Below are positions 21,631 to 34,118 of a DNA stretch of 64,000 nucleotides, one piece after another (position 1 is the first letter of the stretch; the number at the start of each line of letters is the position of its first letter). Both the position numbers and the translations under genes were made by a program. The notes under the pieces were generated by a model, which ran no database searches, was not told the DNA's origin, and saw only the letters and a program-made list of their open reading frames with translations. The DNA is from Euptelea pleiosperma (taxonomy: Eukaryota; Streptophyta; Magnoliopsida; Ranunculales; Eupteleaceae), in the NCBI GenBank assembly GCA_035048495.1, contig CM068540.1:10834829-10898828 (forward strand), given 5' to 3'.

Positions 21631-22955
21631 AACCAGCAAAATTCGGCCGTCCTTTCTCCTTCTTCTTCTACTTATTCTCTTCTTCTTTATCTTCTTCATC
21701 TCCCACTCTACTGCTGCTGCACCACGACCAGAAGACCGTCCTCCTTGCTGTTCTTTTGGAACGTCTGCATCTCCTCAAGAACCAGCACCGCCTCGCCCTT
21801 TTCTAGTCACCGGACTGCAACCACGACCTGCAACTTCACAAGTGCAGACCGTGTTTCTTCCTTAACGGTTGCACACCAGCAACCTCCATCTCCCTTGCCA
21901 CCTGCAGCTCCCTTCCAACGACCACAACTCTTCTTCCACGTTCTTTCTCTCCACCGTCTCCATCCTCTCTCTCTCCTTCCAATCCCAACCGTCCTTACCC
22001 CCTTTCTGCCCTTTTTCTCTGACTGAAAAGAAAGGATAAACAAAAAAGAAAAAAAAAAGAAAGAGGAGAAGAAGAAGAGTAGAGGAGGAACACCCACCTG
22101 CTGGTTCTCCTCCACCTTGCATCACCGCCAGCCACTGCATCCTCCATCTCCACCACCGCCTGAAGTTTCCCCCCCCTAGTGCACCACCATTTTTCCATCT
22201 CCACTGCCCACCTGCAGATCTAAACCCCGTGGACCTGCTCCTCTTGCTAGTCTTCCGAACGGACTACAAATCCCACCATTAACGCCGGCCATCACCTTCA
22301 TCCATGGTAAGAACTCCTTCTACTTACCTTTCCTCTTCTCCATGCCACAAACGATACCTATTCAGCCATCATTCCGATAAGTTACAAAGGTGAGGACTTT
22401 CTTCTTCTTCTCTCTAACCTTCTCTATTCTCTTTCTAGCTTTACTTTCTCTCTCTAACCTTTTTCTTTCTTTCTTTCTCTAAATCTCATTTCATCTCTCT
22501 AGATTTGACTTTATCTCTCTAGATTTTTCTTCTAGTTTCTCTCTCTAGCTTCTTCTCTTTCTTTTAATGCTTTCTAGGCTAGTGTTTATTTTTGTTGGTG
22601 CAATGTGTAAACACTCTTTGATTACTTAATAAATCTAGTTTGATTAACATGTTTTGATGCTTTTGTTTAATTCTTCTCAATTAGTGCATTACAGTCGATG
22701 ATAATCCTAAATTTCCAAAAAGAATATTTTAAAATCATTCATACCACCCTTCTCATCCCACCGCCGTTCTAAGCAAAAGAATCCATCATTTCATGTGTTT
22801 GAATCGCGCTAACTTACCCCGAGTGCGGATTGACATCCGACACGAGCCACCGTGCAAAATTGCTCATTTTACAAGTTACAAGTCTCGGATAATTACAGAA
22901 AGTGTTGATTTTGGGGTTTCCGTAACCAACGATGCGGAAAAACCCTACTTTCGAA

Positions 22956-22975
22956 TGGCGCCGCTGCCGCTCGGG
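22956..22975 (+). promoter_or_regulatory. Primer-binding site of the Athila-like element, broken by a MITE
   Basis: TGGCGCCGCTGCC begins two bases after the LTR end, the usual place and sequence type for Athila/Tat primer sites (compare TGGCTCCGTTGTC in the minus-strand relative at 54343). The hAT MITE enters right after it, duplicating CGCTCGGG. Confidence 0.8.
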
Positions 22976-23402
22976 TAGGGGTGTCAATTTTACCAGATAT
23001 AACCGGAACCGAACAGGAACCGGAATCGAAAACACCGGTTCCGGTACCACATTTTTGGGAACCGATTAAAAAGAACCGGAACCGGAACCGAACCGGAAAC
23101 TAATGGTTACGGTTCCGGTACTCTAATATGGAACCGAAACCGATAAGAACCGGAACCGAACCAATAAGAACCGGAACCAATATATAAATATAGTATAAAA
23201 ATTCTCATATTACCAAGATTGGACCCGTTATACCCGAAATCGGAACCGGAACCGACAAAAACTACATAATCGATTCCAGTTCTGGTACCATCACTTTGAG
23301 AACCGGAACCGATAAGTACCCGAACCGATAAGAACCGGAACCGTTTGTTCCGGTTCTGGTCACCTTAGGAACCGAACCGGAACCGACCCGTTGACACCCC
23401 TA
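22976..23402. mobile_element. hAT-type MITE, 427 bp, at the primer-binding site
   Basis: Termini TAGGGGTGTCAA and TTGACACCCCTA (perfect inverted repeat), with perfect 8-bp duplications cgctcggg at 22968-22975 and 23403-23410. The interior consists largely of degenerate GGAACCGGAACCG repeats. Related to the element at 16596-16960. Confidence 0.95.
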
Positions 23403-23410
23403 CGCTCGGG

Positions 23411-25097
23411 TGTACGGGAGTACAAAAAAGGACGTAAAGACAGAATTGGAAAGTTGCTGAAGCGAAAAGCTGCTCAGTTTGGACAGCCTGACCTTTTCAG
23501 GAAACTTTCTATTTGTTGTTTTTAGTGATTTTTAGCAGTCTTTTAAATTACTATTTTTAATGCCTCGGAAGGCCGAGTACAAAGTTGTAATAATTTAGGA
23601 ATTTTACTGCTTTCCAAATAACTGCTAGATCTTGTTCTAGGGTTTTTTAGAAACCCTAGATTAAGTGCAAAATACCAAAAAAATAAAAAATTCAAAATTC
23701 AAAAAAATTAGAGTTTTATATTCTACAGATTTTTAGAAATCACCAATCAAGGATTTGCGATTTTTAGAAAGATTCCAAAATCTTGAAACTCTGCTTAATT
23801 AGGGTTTTTCCTCTTAGAAGTTTCCTCTTTAGAAGAATTTCTATCTTTAGAAATCTTTCGAATTTGGAAAAGTTTGCAAAAGGAAACATCCCAAATCTAG
23901 CAGAAATTCAATTTTGGGAAATTTCTCAAAATTGTAAGGGATCTCGCAATCAAATCTTTCTTGGAAGATCTCCACAGTTCGGGAAACTTTCCAATCTAGG
24001 TATTTTCCAATCTGGTAATTCCTAAATTTTACTCCATCTCGAATTTGAAAAATAATTCAAAAACTTGCATAAATCCAGTGCTTGTTCTGTGAACCCTAAA
24101 AAGGCAAGGATCTTCCAAATAGAATCCCAAACACCTAGACCGTGTGATCTAACTTTTCTGCAGGAACACGATCCAGTGTGGGTAGGGAGCGAAAGCTCAA
24201 AGAGGTGGAGTCGGGCCCAAGCCCATTAGGATACCCCTCCCTATTCCACGGAGGTGACCCCGTGGCGTGGCCCACGGTAGGTAAGTCCCTATCCTCACCT
24301 TGAGTGCGATACGGTGTTATTGGGTGAATCATTGTCACTTGTCTATTTGCTTTCGCATACATATTATTCGACTTGCGAGGCGTGGCCGTTAATCAATCAA
24401 CTCTAAGAGAGCAGACCCAGCTCCAAATTGAAACTGGTGGGATTTCATCACCCACCTCATCATTCCAACTGATTTGATCCCGAGGCTCCATTTAATTAAA
24501 AAGAATCAAGAAGTAGAGCCAATTAGCCCGGTGTTCGAGGAAAAATCCACATAAAGCAAACCCGCTTAACATCCAATCGAAATAAGACCACGAGCGCGGG
24601 TCCCTGTTGTCTAACACACCCATAAGTCCCTGCTACTCAAGTACACAGAGCTCGACGTGGCATCTTGGACTATTCGGCGGTTAGTTGCGTGTGGACTAGG
24701 AACACGCACCAACCTTAGCTTAACTCGAGGGAACACTCTTCTTATCCACTTGACCAATCCGATTAGTCTGGGACGTACTTAAGTCAGTCATTGTGCCGCA
24801 CGTCTGTCTAGGCTTCGGATTGCCTTGTTGTTAACTAGAGTTATTACTAAAGGATTCGCTCTGAAGAGTGTAGCCTGGTGAGAACCTCTGAGTGCAAACA
24901 GTTAGTCCAGTGGTTAAAAGATAAACCAGTGGTCCGCCCACTATCATAATCTACTCTAGCTCCAAAACTAACAAGATAATTCCTAAAATATATCCTAATT
25001 GCTTAGAATAGGATTATCTGTGCTTGGTGTGCATCATTTAGGATAGTGTACCTCTCTGGCAACTTTTTACCAAGTATAGAGCTTCTCTCCTCAGCGT
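23411..25097 (+). other. Untranslated leader of the Athila-like element
   Basis: No ORF of note. The part from about 24100 to 24880 is conserved in the minus-strand relative (53124-53900), including GGATACCCCTCCCTAT, a CCGTGG/CCCACGG pair near 24265-24285 and GTCCCTG(T/C)T text. Conservation of a non-coding leader suggests packaging or translation signals. Confidence 0.75.
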
Positions 25098-26057
25098 ATG
25101 CCCGTTTGGACTCGTCCAAACAAATGCTTGATTCGATTTGAGAATCACGTACTTATAGTGGATCCTCCACTGAATCTTTCCCCATCTCTTTCCCCACCCG
25201 CCTCCCCCAGTACTACTACCTTCGTAGTCATGGAAGTTGAATGGCCTCTTATCGAGACGTTTGCCCCTATCTTGGTCAATCCGCCCACTTGCATTGTTCT
25301 CCCACCAACTACGGTGGTACAGTTTGAGATTAGGCCGCAGACGATCCAAATGCTGCCAACCTTTCACGGTCTCCCAAGAGAAGACCCATATTCCCATATT
25401 AGGGAATTTCAACATGTCATCCTACTTTTCAAGAATCAGAACCTTGATGATGACAATGTACGACTGCGAATTTTCCCATTCTCACTCAAAGACCGAGCCT
25501 CAGATTGGCTCTACTCCTTACCTGCTGATTCAATCAGCAGTTGGAAAGAGTTGGTGGGCAAATTCATGTCTAAATTCTACCCCATGACTCGGACCAACCA
25601 AATGAAGCAACTCATCCAGGACTTCCGACAAAAGTCCGATGAGAAATTTTTTGAAGCGTGGGATAGATTCCAAGACTACCTGACTAAGTGTCCCCACCAT
25701 AGCATCGACAAGGGCAATCTTGTCTACGTCTTCTACAAGGGACTTACTGATGAGTCCCGGACCATGGTAGAGTCTATGTGCCAGGGAAAATTCCTGCACC
25801 AAACTCTGACCGATGCATACAAATTCTTGGGAGAGTTAGGAGAAAACTCTCAACATTGGACGACTGACTCAGAGTTCAGTCGAACCACTTCGGTCTAAAG
25901 GACAACCAAGGGACATGATGCTACAGCTGATACTGACCTTCGATCTGTCATTCAAGAATTGAGCAAGTCAGTCTCGGCACTGGCTGTGTCAATACAAAAG
26001 CCGACTCAACAATCTACCCCAGTTATGCATGTGGGACACGAGAGCCCTATGGAATCC

Positions 26058-26099
26058 TGCACCCTTTGTCTGCAACCCTCCCATTCTACTGAGCATTGT
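26058..26099 (+). other. Intact CCHC zinc knuckle in the Athila Gag
   Basis: C-x2-C-x4-H-x4-C spacing is exact, unlike the copia Gag at 1031, where one Cys is lost. Binds element RNA in this class of proteins. Confidence 0.85.
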
Positions 26100-29000
26100 C
26101 CTTTGAATGAAGGATGGTCAAATCCTCTTCAGGAAGAACTTTGTGCTTTCAGCATATACAAACCACCCACTCAGAACTCGTATAGTCAATCTTATCATCC
26201 TAACACGAGAAACCACCCTAACTTCTCTTGGAGGCCTCAGTCTACTCAACCACAAGCTCAACCTCTGCGTCAGCCTCAAGGCATGTATCCTCCTGGGTTC
26301 AATCAACCCAATAGGCAATTCAATCAGGGTCAGTACCAGCAGAATCAGTACCCATCTACTCAGAACCAGCAGTTCCAATAGGGTCAGTACTCTGGACAAC
26401 CGAGCACATTTCAAAATCAGCAAAGAGTCCCACAGACCTTTCAGAACCAACTGATTGTCCCCACTACTTCCCCCTCCAACAACTATAATGCCCTGATAAG
26501 CTCTAGTCGAGAATTGGTGCCTCAGCTCCCATTAGCTGCCCCCCAACAATCGGTCCCCAAATTCGGTATCGAAGACCTTCTAGCTCAACTCATTACTCAG
26601 CAACAACAATCTATGCAAAGCCTAGAGCAACAGCAACAACAATCCATGCTTCGTCTAGAGCAACGCTTAGGCAACTTGGAAGCTGAGAAAGTTAAAGGCA
26701 TCTTCCCTAGCCAACCCATCGCTAACCCAAAAGGAAATGCCAAAGGAGCAGTATATGAGATTGGTTCCTAATCTCAGAGCCAGAATGAGAATTGTCAAGG
26801 GGAGGTGCAAGCTGTAACCACCCTACGATCTGGAAAAACTATGGACATGGGAGTCCAATCACCGCCAGTGCCATCTCCACCACCCATCACTCGCACAGAG
26901 GAAACTAATACCAATCCTACCTCTGCTTCTTCTACCTCTGTACCAACATCAGATATCCCTGTGCAGAAATCTAAGGCTAAAGACAAATCCATTTGTGGAG
27001 TAAAGCCTCCCTTCCCGGACAGACTTATCCAAGATAATCGGGATCAGCAATTCTCAGAGATCTTAGACGACTTTAAAGACGTCCAGATCAATATCCCATT
27101 CCTTTCTGCTATCAAGCAAATCTCCTCCTATGCCAAATTCCTCAAGGACTTGTGCACAGTCAAGCGGCGTACGCATGTACCCAAAGCTGCCTTCTTGACC
27201 GAAAAAGCTACCGCGTTCATTCAACGCAATAGTGTGATCAAACACAAGGATCCAGGTAGCCCAACTGTCCAATGCAAAATTAGAGACAACTTTAGCTGCA
27301 CTGCCTTGCTCGATTTAGGGGCTAAAGTCAACCTCATACCGTTCTCGGTATATCAACAGTTAGGACTGAAAGATATGAAGACTACCAATGTAACCCTGAA
27401 ATTGGCTGATCAGTCCATCAAGATTCTAAGAGGAATCATTGAAGATGTCCTAGTAAAAGTCATTGACTTTTATTATCTTGTGGACTTTATCATTCTCGAC
27501 ACCGAGCCGTGTCAGGATAATCGCATTTCGATCATCTTAGGCAGTCCATTCCTTGCCACCGCGAATGCACACATCGGGTGCCGGGACGGAAACATGTCAA
27601 TTGCTTTCGGAAACTTCAAAGTTGAGGTCAATATCTTTCGTCTAATGCAACAGGATGCCGATCGCGATGTGGCCGATGAAATGTGTGCCGTTGAGAGTCT
27701 AATCCCAGACTCCACCGAAGATATTCTTAAATAGTGTCTAGCACACTTTGGGGCTGACTTTGCAACAGAGTCAGCTATTTCTGATCTCAATGATCTTTTG
27801 GAGACTGCTCCACTGATAGAGATCCCCGCTCCACTCATCAAGTTCGAGCCTCTGATAACCATGGCCAGAGAACCTATCCTTCCTTTACCTACTAAAGTCA
27901 AACCTCTTCAATCCATGTCTTCTGTGACACCTACTTCAACTCCATCTGCTCCAAAATTGGAGCTCAAGCCACTTCCTACAGATCTTTCCTATGCCTATCT
28001 TGGTCCTAAGGAAACCTACCCTGTCATTATTGCTTCCGCTTTGTCTCTGAGTGAACGTAAGCAACTTCTTGAGTTGCTCAACGAGCACAAATCTGCGATA
28101 GGTTAGACTATAGATAATATTCGAGGCAAAGACCCCTCGGTGTGCCAACATCACATCTATCTCGAGGATGAATCCAAAACCTCTCGAGAACACCAGAGGA
28201 GGTTGAACCCCATCTTGAAGGATGTAGTTCGGGACGAGGTCCTTAAACTGTTAGATGCGGGTATCATTTACCCCATCTCCGATAGCAAATGGGTGAGTCC
28301 TATTCATGTCGTCCCTAAAAATGCAGGATTCACAGTTGTAGAAAATGAGAACAAGGAAATGGTCACCCAACGCTTGAAGAAAGGGTGGAGAGTCTGCGTC
28401 GATTACAAACAACTCAACACCAACACTAGGAAGGACCATTTTCCTTTACCCTTCATAGACCAGATGTTGGAGAGACTAGCAGGTCACTCCTATTACTGCT
28501 TCCTTGATGGTTACTCAGGGTATAATCAAATACCCATCGCCCCTGAGGATCACGACAAGACAACTTTCACCTGTCCCTTTGGCACTTTTGCCTACAAGCG
28601 TATGCCCTTTGGCCTCTGCAATGCACCCGCGACCTTTCAAAGGTGTATGATGAGCATATTCTCTGACATGGTGGAAAAATTCCTCGAAGTCTTTTTGGAC
28701 GACTTCTTAGTTTTTGGGTCATCCTTTGATGACTGTCTCAACCACCTAGGGCTCGTACTTCAACGTTGTCAGGACAAGTGACTTGTCCTCAATTGGGAGA
28801 AATGCCACTTCATGGTGACGAAGGGCATTGTTCTGGGATATGTCATTTCCCATCAAGGCATTGAGGTTGACAAAGCAAAAATCGATATCATCTCGACCTT
28901 GCCCACTCCTAAGTCCGTGCGTGACATCCGGTCCTTTTTGGGACACGGAGGATTCTATAGGCAATTCATCAAGGACTTCTCTCAAATCGCTCGACCTCTA

Positions 29001-30966
29001 TCCCATCTTCTGGCTAAAGATAGTCCTTTTGATTTTAATGCCGACTGTGTCAAGGCATTTGAGCGTCTCAAATCTGAGCTCACTACTGCACCCATTATCC
29101 GTCCCCCGGACTGGACTCTACCTTTCGAGGTAATGTGTAATGCTTCTGACTATGCCTTAGGAGCCATTCTAGGGCAGAGAGTTGACAAAAGGTCACACAT
29201 GATCTACTATGCGAGTAAAACTCTTAACTCTGCCCAAATGAATTACTCCACCACTGAGAAAGAACTCCTGGCGGTAGTCTTCGCCCTTGATAAATTTTGT
29301 CAGTACCTCTTAGCCACTAAGGTGGTCATGTACACTGATCATGCAGCCATTCGTTATCTCATGTCGAAAAAGGAAACCAAGCCTCGATTAATTCGATGGA
29401 TTCTCTTACTACAAGAATTCGACCTCGAGATCAAGGATAAGAAAGGAATTGAGAATGTAGTGGCTGATCACTTGTCTAGACTGACTTTAGAGTCCTCCTT
29501 CGACACCCAGCCCATCCTTGAGACCTTTCCAGACGAACAACTATTCGCTATTTACGTTCATCCATGGTATGCTGACATTGTCAACTACCTTGTCACCGAA
29601 GAAATGCCTTCACACTAGTCAAAACAGGACAAAAGCCAATTCCTAGCAAGAGTTAAATACTACTCTTGGGATGACCCTTATTTGTATAAATACTGTCCTG
29701 ACTAGATCATTCGTCTCTGTATCCCTGAGTCAGACCAACTCAATATCTTGTCCTCGTGTCATGACCAACCTTGTGGTGGTCATTTCAGCACTAAGAAGAC
29801 TGCAGAAAAAGTGCTACAATGCGGATTCTACTGGCCCACATTATTTAAAGATGCCCACATCTACAGCAAAACCTATCCTAATTGCCAGCATCTAGGCTGC
29901 ATTTCCTAGAGGAACATGATGCCCCTAACTCCTATCCAGGTCGATGAAATATTTGACATCTGGGGCATCGACTTCATGGGCCCCTTTCTGGTTTCTTATG
30001 GTTTTTAGTACATTCTCCTTGCGGTAGATTATGTATCCAAATGGATAGAAGCCATTCCCACCAAGACCAATGACCACAAAGTAGTGATCAAATTCTTAAA
30101 GGAGTTCATCTTCGCTCAGTTCGGTGCCCCTAAGGCCATCATCAGTGATGGGGGCACCCATTTCTGCAATAGGATATTCAAAAAATTAATGAAAAAGTAT
30201 GGGATAACCAAAAAGGTTGCCCTAGCTTATCATTCGCAGACTAGTGGTCAAGTAAAGGTTTCTAATCGTTAGATCAAGCAGATCTTGGAGAAGACAGTCA
30301 ATACTTGATATTCGCTCAAAAGTGCTTATTTTAAGCAATTATCCTTTTAGCGTTATTGCATTCTCCCACATTAAAATACTCTATTTATCTACTTTTCTAC
30401 GTAAGAGTCTCTTTTGTTGCGTAGAACACACTTTTCTGGACGAAATGGTATATTTGCATGCATTAAACACATTTTCGAAAGTCTAGACATGAAGTCATTC
30501 TGATAGAGTCTCATTACGCGCTTCTTCTGTCGCAGGAAACCCCGATGGGACAATTCTCGAGACTTGCAAGCCCACATCGATCAGGAAAGCCCATTATCAA
30601 AGCTTAAAGAGCCCACATGCTATGACTAGAAGATATGGGCCAAATATGGGCTGAATAAGAGGACCAAAAAGTCGACCCAAAGAACGAAGAGAGTAGGAGA
30701 GCCAATGACCAAGAGACGGACCAAAGCGTTTAAAGCCACATGAGTCAACAAAGAATGATAGTCGACTCTACTGGAGAAGCGTGAGGATGGTCACAGTGAA
30801 GACCAGGGTTCCAGACTCTCCGCCAGTGCTTTTCTCTCTATTTTCTGATACTTTCTCTCTCATCTCTCCTTATTCTCTCTCTCTCTTCATCTCTCGGTCC
30901 TCGAATCTACTGACCTAACCCCAGAACTCCTGCCCATCGGCTCTATCTCATCTCCTTTAGCTTTCT

Positions 30967-31019
30967 GACCGTTGGATCTTCCATCAGACCGTTGGATCTT
31001 CAATCGGACCGTTGGATCT
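30967..31019 (+). repeat. Direct repeats in U3 of the solo LTR
   Basis: GACCGTTGGATCT at 30967 and 31007, with a variant AGACCGTTGGATCT between, spaced about 20 bases. Confidence 0.8.
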
Positions 31020-31324
31020 CTCTAGATCTGTCGATCTACCAATCTGAGTCCCAATCAAGTCACCATCCATCCGATCGCCATCAGACCGTCTGTCACATCA
31101 TCTTGTGAGACAATGGACATCACAAATCCATGTGGGCCAGTAGCCGGGCCCATCATCATCGACCCGCTGTCCGACCAGTTAGTGGACCCCATGAATTTCC
31201 AAAGAATTTTAATTAAATTTCAAAAAAACGGGGGGTCCACTAATTGGGGAGATTCCCCATAGAAAAGTAGATTTTTAGTTTAAAGAAAAAAAAAATATAT
31301 ATATATTTTTTTATTTCAAAAATA

Positions 31325-31350
31325 CCCTATTTCCATGAATGGAAATAGGG
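31325..31350. repeat. 26-bp LTR palindrome (solo LTR, plus)
   Basis: CCCTATTTCCAT, GA, ATGGAAATAGGG: twelve-base arms pair perfectly. Followed by CTTTAAAAGG (TATA-like) and GGGTTCG-TT-CGAACCC. Confidence 0.85.
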
Positions 31351-31511
31351 CTTTAAAAGGAGAAGGAGAGGGGTTCGTTCGAACCCTAATCCCTCTCCCC
31401 TCTCCTCCTCTCCTTCCCCAAAACCGTTCCCTAGGTTTTCCCCTCCTTCTTCTCCTTCTTTTTCTTCCTTCTCTTCCTCCTCTTCTTCACCTTCTTCATC
31501 TTTTCATCTTC

Positions 31512-31538
31512 GCCGGAGTTGCAGGCAGCAACTCCGGC
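31512..31538. repeat. GTTGCAG hairpin, first in this LTR
   Basis: Arms GCCGGAGTTGC and GCAACTCCGGC, 11 of 11 paired, loop AGGCA. Preceded by a TTC-rich tract. Confidence 0.9.
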
Positions 31539-31801
31539 CATCTCAGGTTTGGGTCGTCCTCTTTCCATTAAACCAGCAACGTTTCAAAACACTTGCAGGT
31601 TCGGCCCATAGTTGCTACTGCCATCAAGTTGCAGATCCAACAACGCCTCCCTCAATCCCGAAGCTTGTTCCCCTTGCTGCTTCCATCTCGCCTTCACGAT
31701 TGTGGACCACACCTGCAACAGCAAATGGTAAGTGTTCTTCTTCTCCTTCTTTCCTTTCTTCCTTTCTTCCTTTCTTCATCTGCTTCCTCTTTTTGATCTT
31801 C

Positions 31802-31828
31802 ACCGGAGTTGCAGGCAGCAACTCCGGT
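31802..31828. repeat. GTTGCAG hairpin, second in this LTR
   Basis: Arms ACCGGAGTTGC and GCAACTCCGGT, loop AGGCA. The outer pair has changed on both sides (A-T instead of G-C), so pairing is kept. About 290 bases after the first one, again behind a TTCCT tract. Confidence 0.9.
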
Positions 31829-33648
31829 CATCTTCTTCCCCGGTTCTCTTCGTTTTCTCTTTCTTTTCTTGCTGCTCCTCCCCTTGCTTTACGGGCTGCA
31901 CCACCAAATCGGAATCTGCAGTCCACCTTCAAGTGCAGACAGCAACGTCTGCAACACACCGCCTCCTGCAACCACAAACCACCGCCCTCTCTTCCTACTG
32001 TTGCTGCTAGCGCCACCACCATTACCGAGTTGCAGATCTGCACAACCATTCCACCATTAGCACAGCCCATACTCCGGCCATCTTCTCAGGTTCAACCAGC
32101 GTCTTCTCCACCACTGTTGCAACTAGCAACAACCTGCTCCTCCCCCCTTTTTCGCCGGACCACCACTGGTTCGGTTTGCATCCTCAGTTGCAGGCGATTT
32201 TACCTCTCCTAGCGGCCACGTGCTGCACAGCATCACCGTCATCTCCTTTCAACAGCTCCAGTCGGTGTTCCCTCTCGTTTGGACAATTGCCTCTCTAGGC
32301 AATAACCTTCCACAAACTAGCAAGCACTTGTTCAGTTATCTCACCTCTCCACGGCCTGTTGGGACGAGATATCCACAAGATCCATTGTTGCACCATACGC
32401 TTCAACAGCCTGCAACTTTGCACCCACGTATGCACAACACCACGCTACCCATCCACTGCTGAATCCAAGCATTCCGGTAGGTCGAGGTAGTTCTCTCCCT
32501 CTATTTCTCTCTCTCTCTACCTTATTCTTTTTCTCTCTATATCATTTTCACTCTCTAAAAACCACTTCTCTCTCTCTAGATTTAAAAAAAAAAAAATAAT
32601 CTCTTGTTTCCCTCTAGTATCTCTATCTAAAGCTTCTTTCTCATTTTCTCTCTTTCTACCTAGTTTCTCTCTCTAGCCTCTTTGATTGCTTTTTAGTTTA
32701 TTACATGCTTCATTAGTTGTTTTCATTTATTTATTTCAAAATCATTGTAATTTGACATTCTCAGATTAATAAATTAAATTTATTTTAGCACAGTTATTTA
32801 GTTAATTTCTAGTTTATTTGTTTATTTCTAGATAATCATAATCATCTCTCAAAAGATTGTTTTTAATTTCGATTATCACACCACCATTCTCACCCTTCCA
32901 GCATTTTTAGCAGATTTTCGTTAATTTGTTCTTTATTTGCCCTAACCCCGAGTGCGGACGATACCCGACACGAACCACTGTGCAAATCTGTATTTTTGTA
33001 GATTAAGTGAACCAAATCGGAGAAATTACAAATATGTTGGAATTAGGGTTTCCGTAACCAACGACGCGGAAAAATCTTACTTTCAATACCACACGTAAAG
33101 ACTGGTCTACTCGTCTCACTGATGCTTTATGGGCGTACAGAATGCCTACAAGACACCACTCAATATGTCTCCCTATCGTCTGGTCTTTGGGAAACCCTAT
33201 CATCTTCCGGTAGATATTGAAAATCGTGTCCTGTGGGTCATTAAGAAGCTTAACTTTGACCTAGAAACCGCAGGGGAGGAGAGGAAACTTCAAATGAATG
33301 AGTTATAAGAACTCAGAAATGATGCATACAACTTGTCCAAGAATTACAAAGCCAAGATGAAGTGGATACATGACAAGAGCATCCTCAGGAAAGAGTTCCA
33401 TCCAGGATAGAAGGTCCTTCTTTATAATTCTCATCTTCATCTCTTCCCTGGGAAACTGAAATCTAGGTGGACCGGTCCTTATACAGTCACAGAAGTCACA
33501 CCCTTTGGGGCAATCACTATTGAGGATCCCAAGGATCACTCCTCATTCCAAGTAAATGGCCAGCGTCTAAAGCAGTTCCATGAACTTGATGTGTCGTTTA
33601 TACAGACTTTTGAGATCGATCTCATTGATCCTGTCTATGTCGACTGAT

Positions 33649-34118
33649 AATCCACTCAGTCTCCTGTGCTTCAACTTGGTTGGGGGTACCTGTCACCCCC
33701 GTCATGTCTGGCTGAAGACGTAAAACTTAGCACTTTCGAAAAGGCAATTCCGGTATTCCTAGAGTACATGAGTCTCATGTATTTGTTATTACTGTTATAT
33801 CTCTGGAAATGCAGGTACATTCATTCTTCCGATCATCAGGTACTACACACTGTCGAGTTTTTGCCTACTTGGTAACATCCTTCCCGAACCTTTGCATCAT
33901 CATCACTGATTTTTTATCATTTTATGTCCCGGTCATGAGCACCGAGGACGGTGCTGTATTTTGGTTGGGGTGGGTATTTACCAAAACTCATGTCTTCATT
34001 TTGATTAAAAAAAAAAAATTCATTGTTTTTGGGGTGATTTCCGATGTTCTCCAAAAGTTTTCTAGAATTTCAAAAATGTGTCAAATACCCTGACTTTTAT
34101 TAGCTAAAAACCTCCGTT
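33649..34118 (+). other. 3' non-coding region of the Athila-like element, part 1
   Basis: Follows the integrase stop. Shares GTCACCCCCGTCATGTCTGGCTGAAGAC-type text with the minus relative at 51840-52190, as well as a region reading GCACCGAGGACGGTGCTG (33939-33956), a strong short stem. No ORF. Confidence 0.75.

Larger units (their letters stand above)
20242..22953 (+). repeat. 5' LTR of the Athila-like element
   Basis: 2712 bases, starting TGATATTCGCTC and ending CTACTTTCG where the other copies end CTTTCA. Very similar to the 3' LTR at 38312 (roughly one difference per 30-60 bases where compared, plus small indels). Contains the direct repeats at 20922, a palindrome at 21288, a TTC-rich tract with a decayed hairpin at 21603, and CCCCGAGTGCGGATTGACATCC near its end. 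Confidence 0.95.
30306..33085 (+). repeat. Solo LTR of the same family inside the integrase, 2.78 kb
   Basis: Starts TGATATTCGCTC, ends CTTACTTTCA, and is flanked by atact (30301-30305) and atacc (33086-33090), a 5-bp duplication with one C/T change. Integrase codons line up across it: the reading before 30301 continues at 33086 in the order seen in the related minus-strand integrase at 52194-53120. No internal region remains, so it arose by LTR-LTR recombination after insertion. Confidence 0.95.
25098..33648 (+). pseudogene. Decayed Athila-like gag-pol, interrupted by a solo LTR
   Basis: One reading frame runs from 25098 to 30300 without a shift but with stops at 25896, 26379, 26769, 27732, 28104, 28779, 29616, 29703, 29907, 30006 and 30270. 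Domains: Gag core about 25350-25830 (DRASDWLYSLP); intact CCHC knuckle 26058-26099 (CTLCLQPSHSTEHC); LRSGK at 26823; aspartic protease ALLDLGAKVN at 27303; reverse transcriptase 28240-28760 with VFLDDF at 28689; RNase H from 29115, in which the first catalytic Asp is Asn (codon 29139); integrase from about 29740, whose catalytic Glu is Lys (codon 30255). The frame resumes at 33086 after the solo LTR, with a one-base deletion near 33139 and later stops, and ends at TGA 33646. The gag start could also be the ATG at 25230. Enzymatically dead. Confidence 0.93.

Noticed and set aside
21556..22026. 156-codon ORF present in both LTRs of the Athila element (also 39606-40076)
   Set aside because: Low-complexity Ser/Pro/Phe translation of CT-rich DNA; both copies are similar simply because LTRs are copies of each other.
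24150..24360. tRNA-like or structural RNA gene in the GC-rich leader
   Set aside because: Short stems exist, but no cloverleaf or tRNA boxes; conservation is explained by the retroelement leader.
29671..29895. 74-codon ORF between RNase H and integrase
   Set aside because: It is out of frame with gag-pol, whose own frame shows the integrase zinc region (CHDQPCGGHF) across the same bases.
31372..31388. GGGTTCGTTCGAACCC as a possible Pol III B box
   Set aside because: Only part of the GGTTCGANNCC consensus fits, there is no A box at suitable distance and no terminator; better seen as one of the LTR palindromes.
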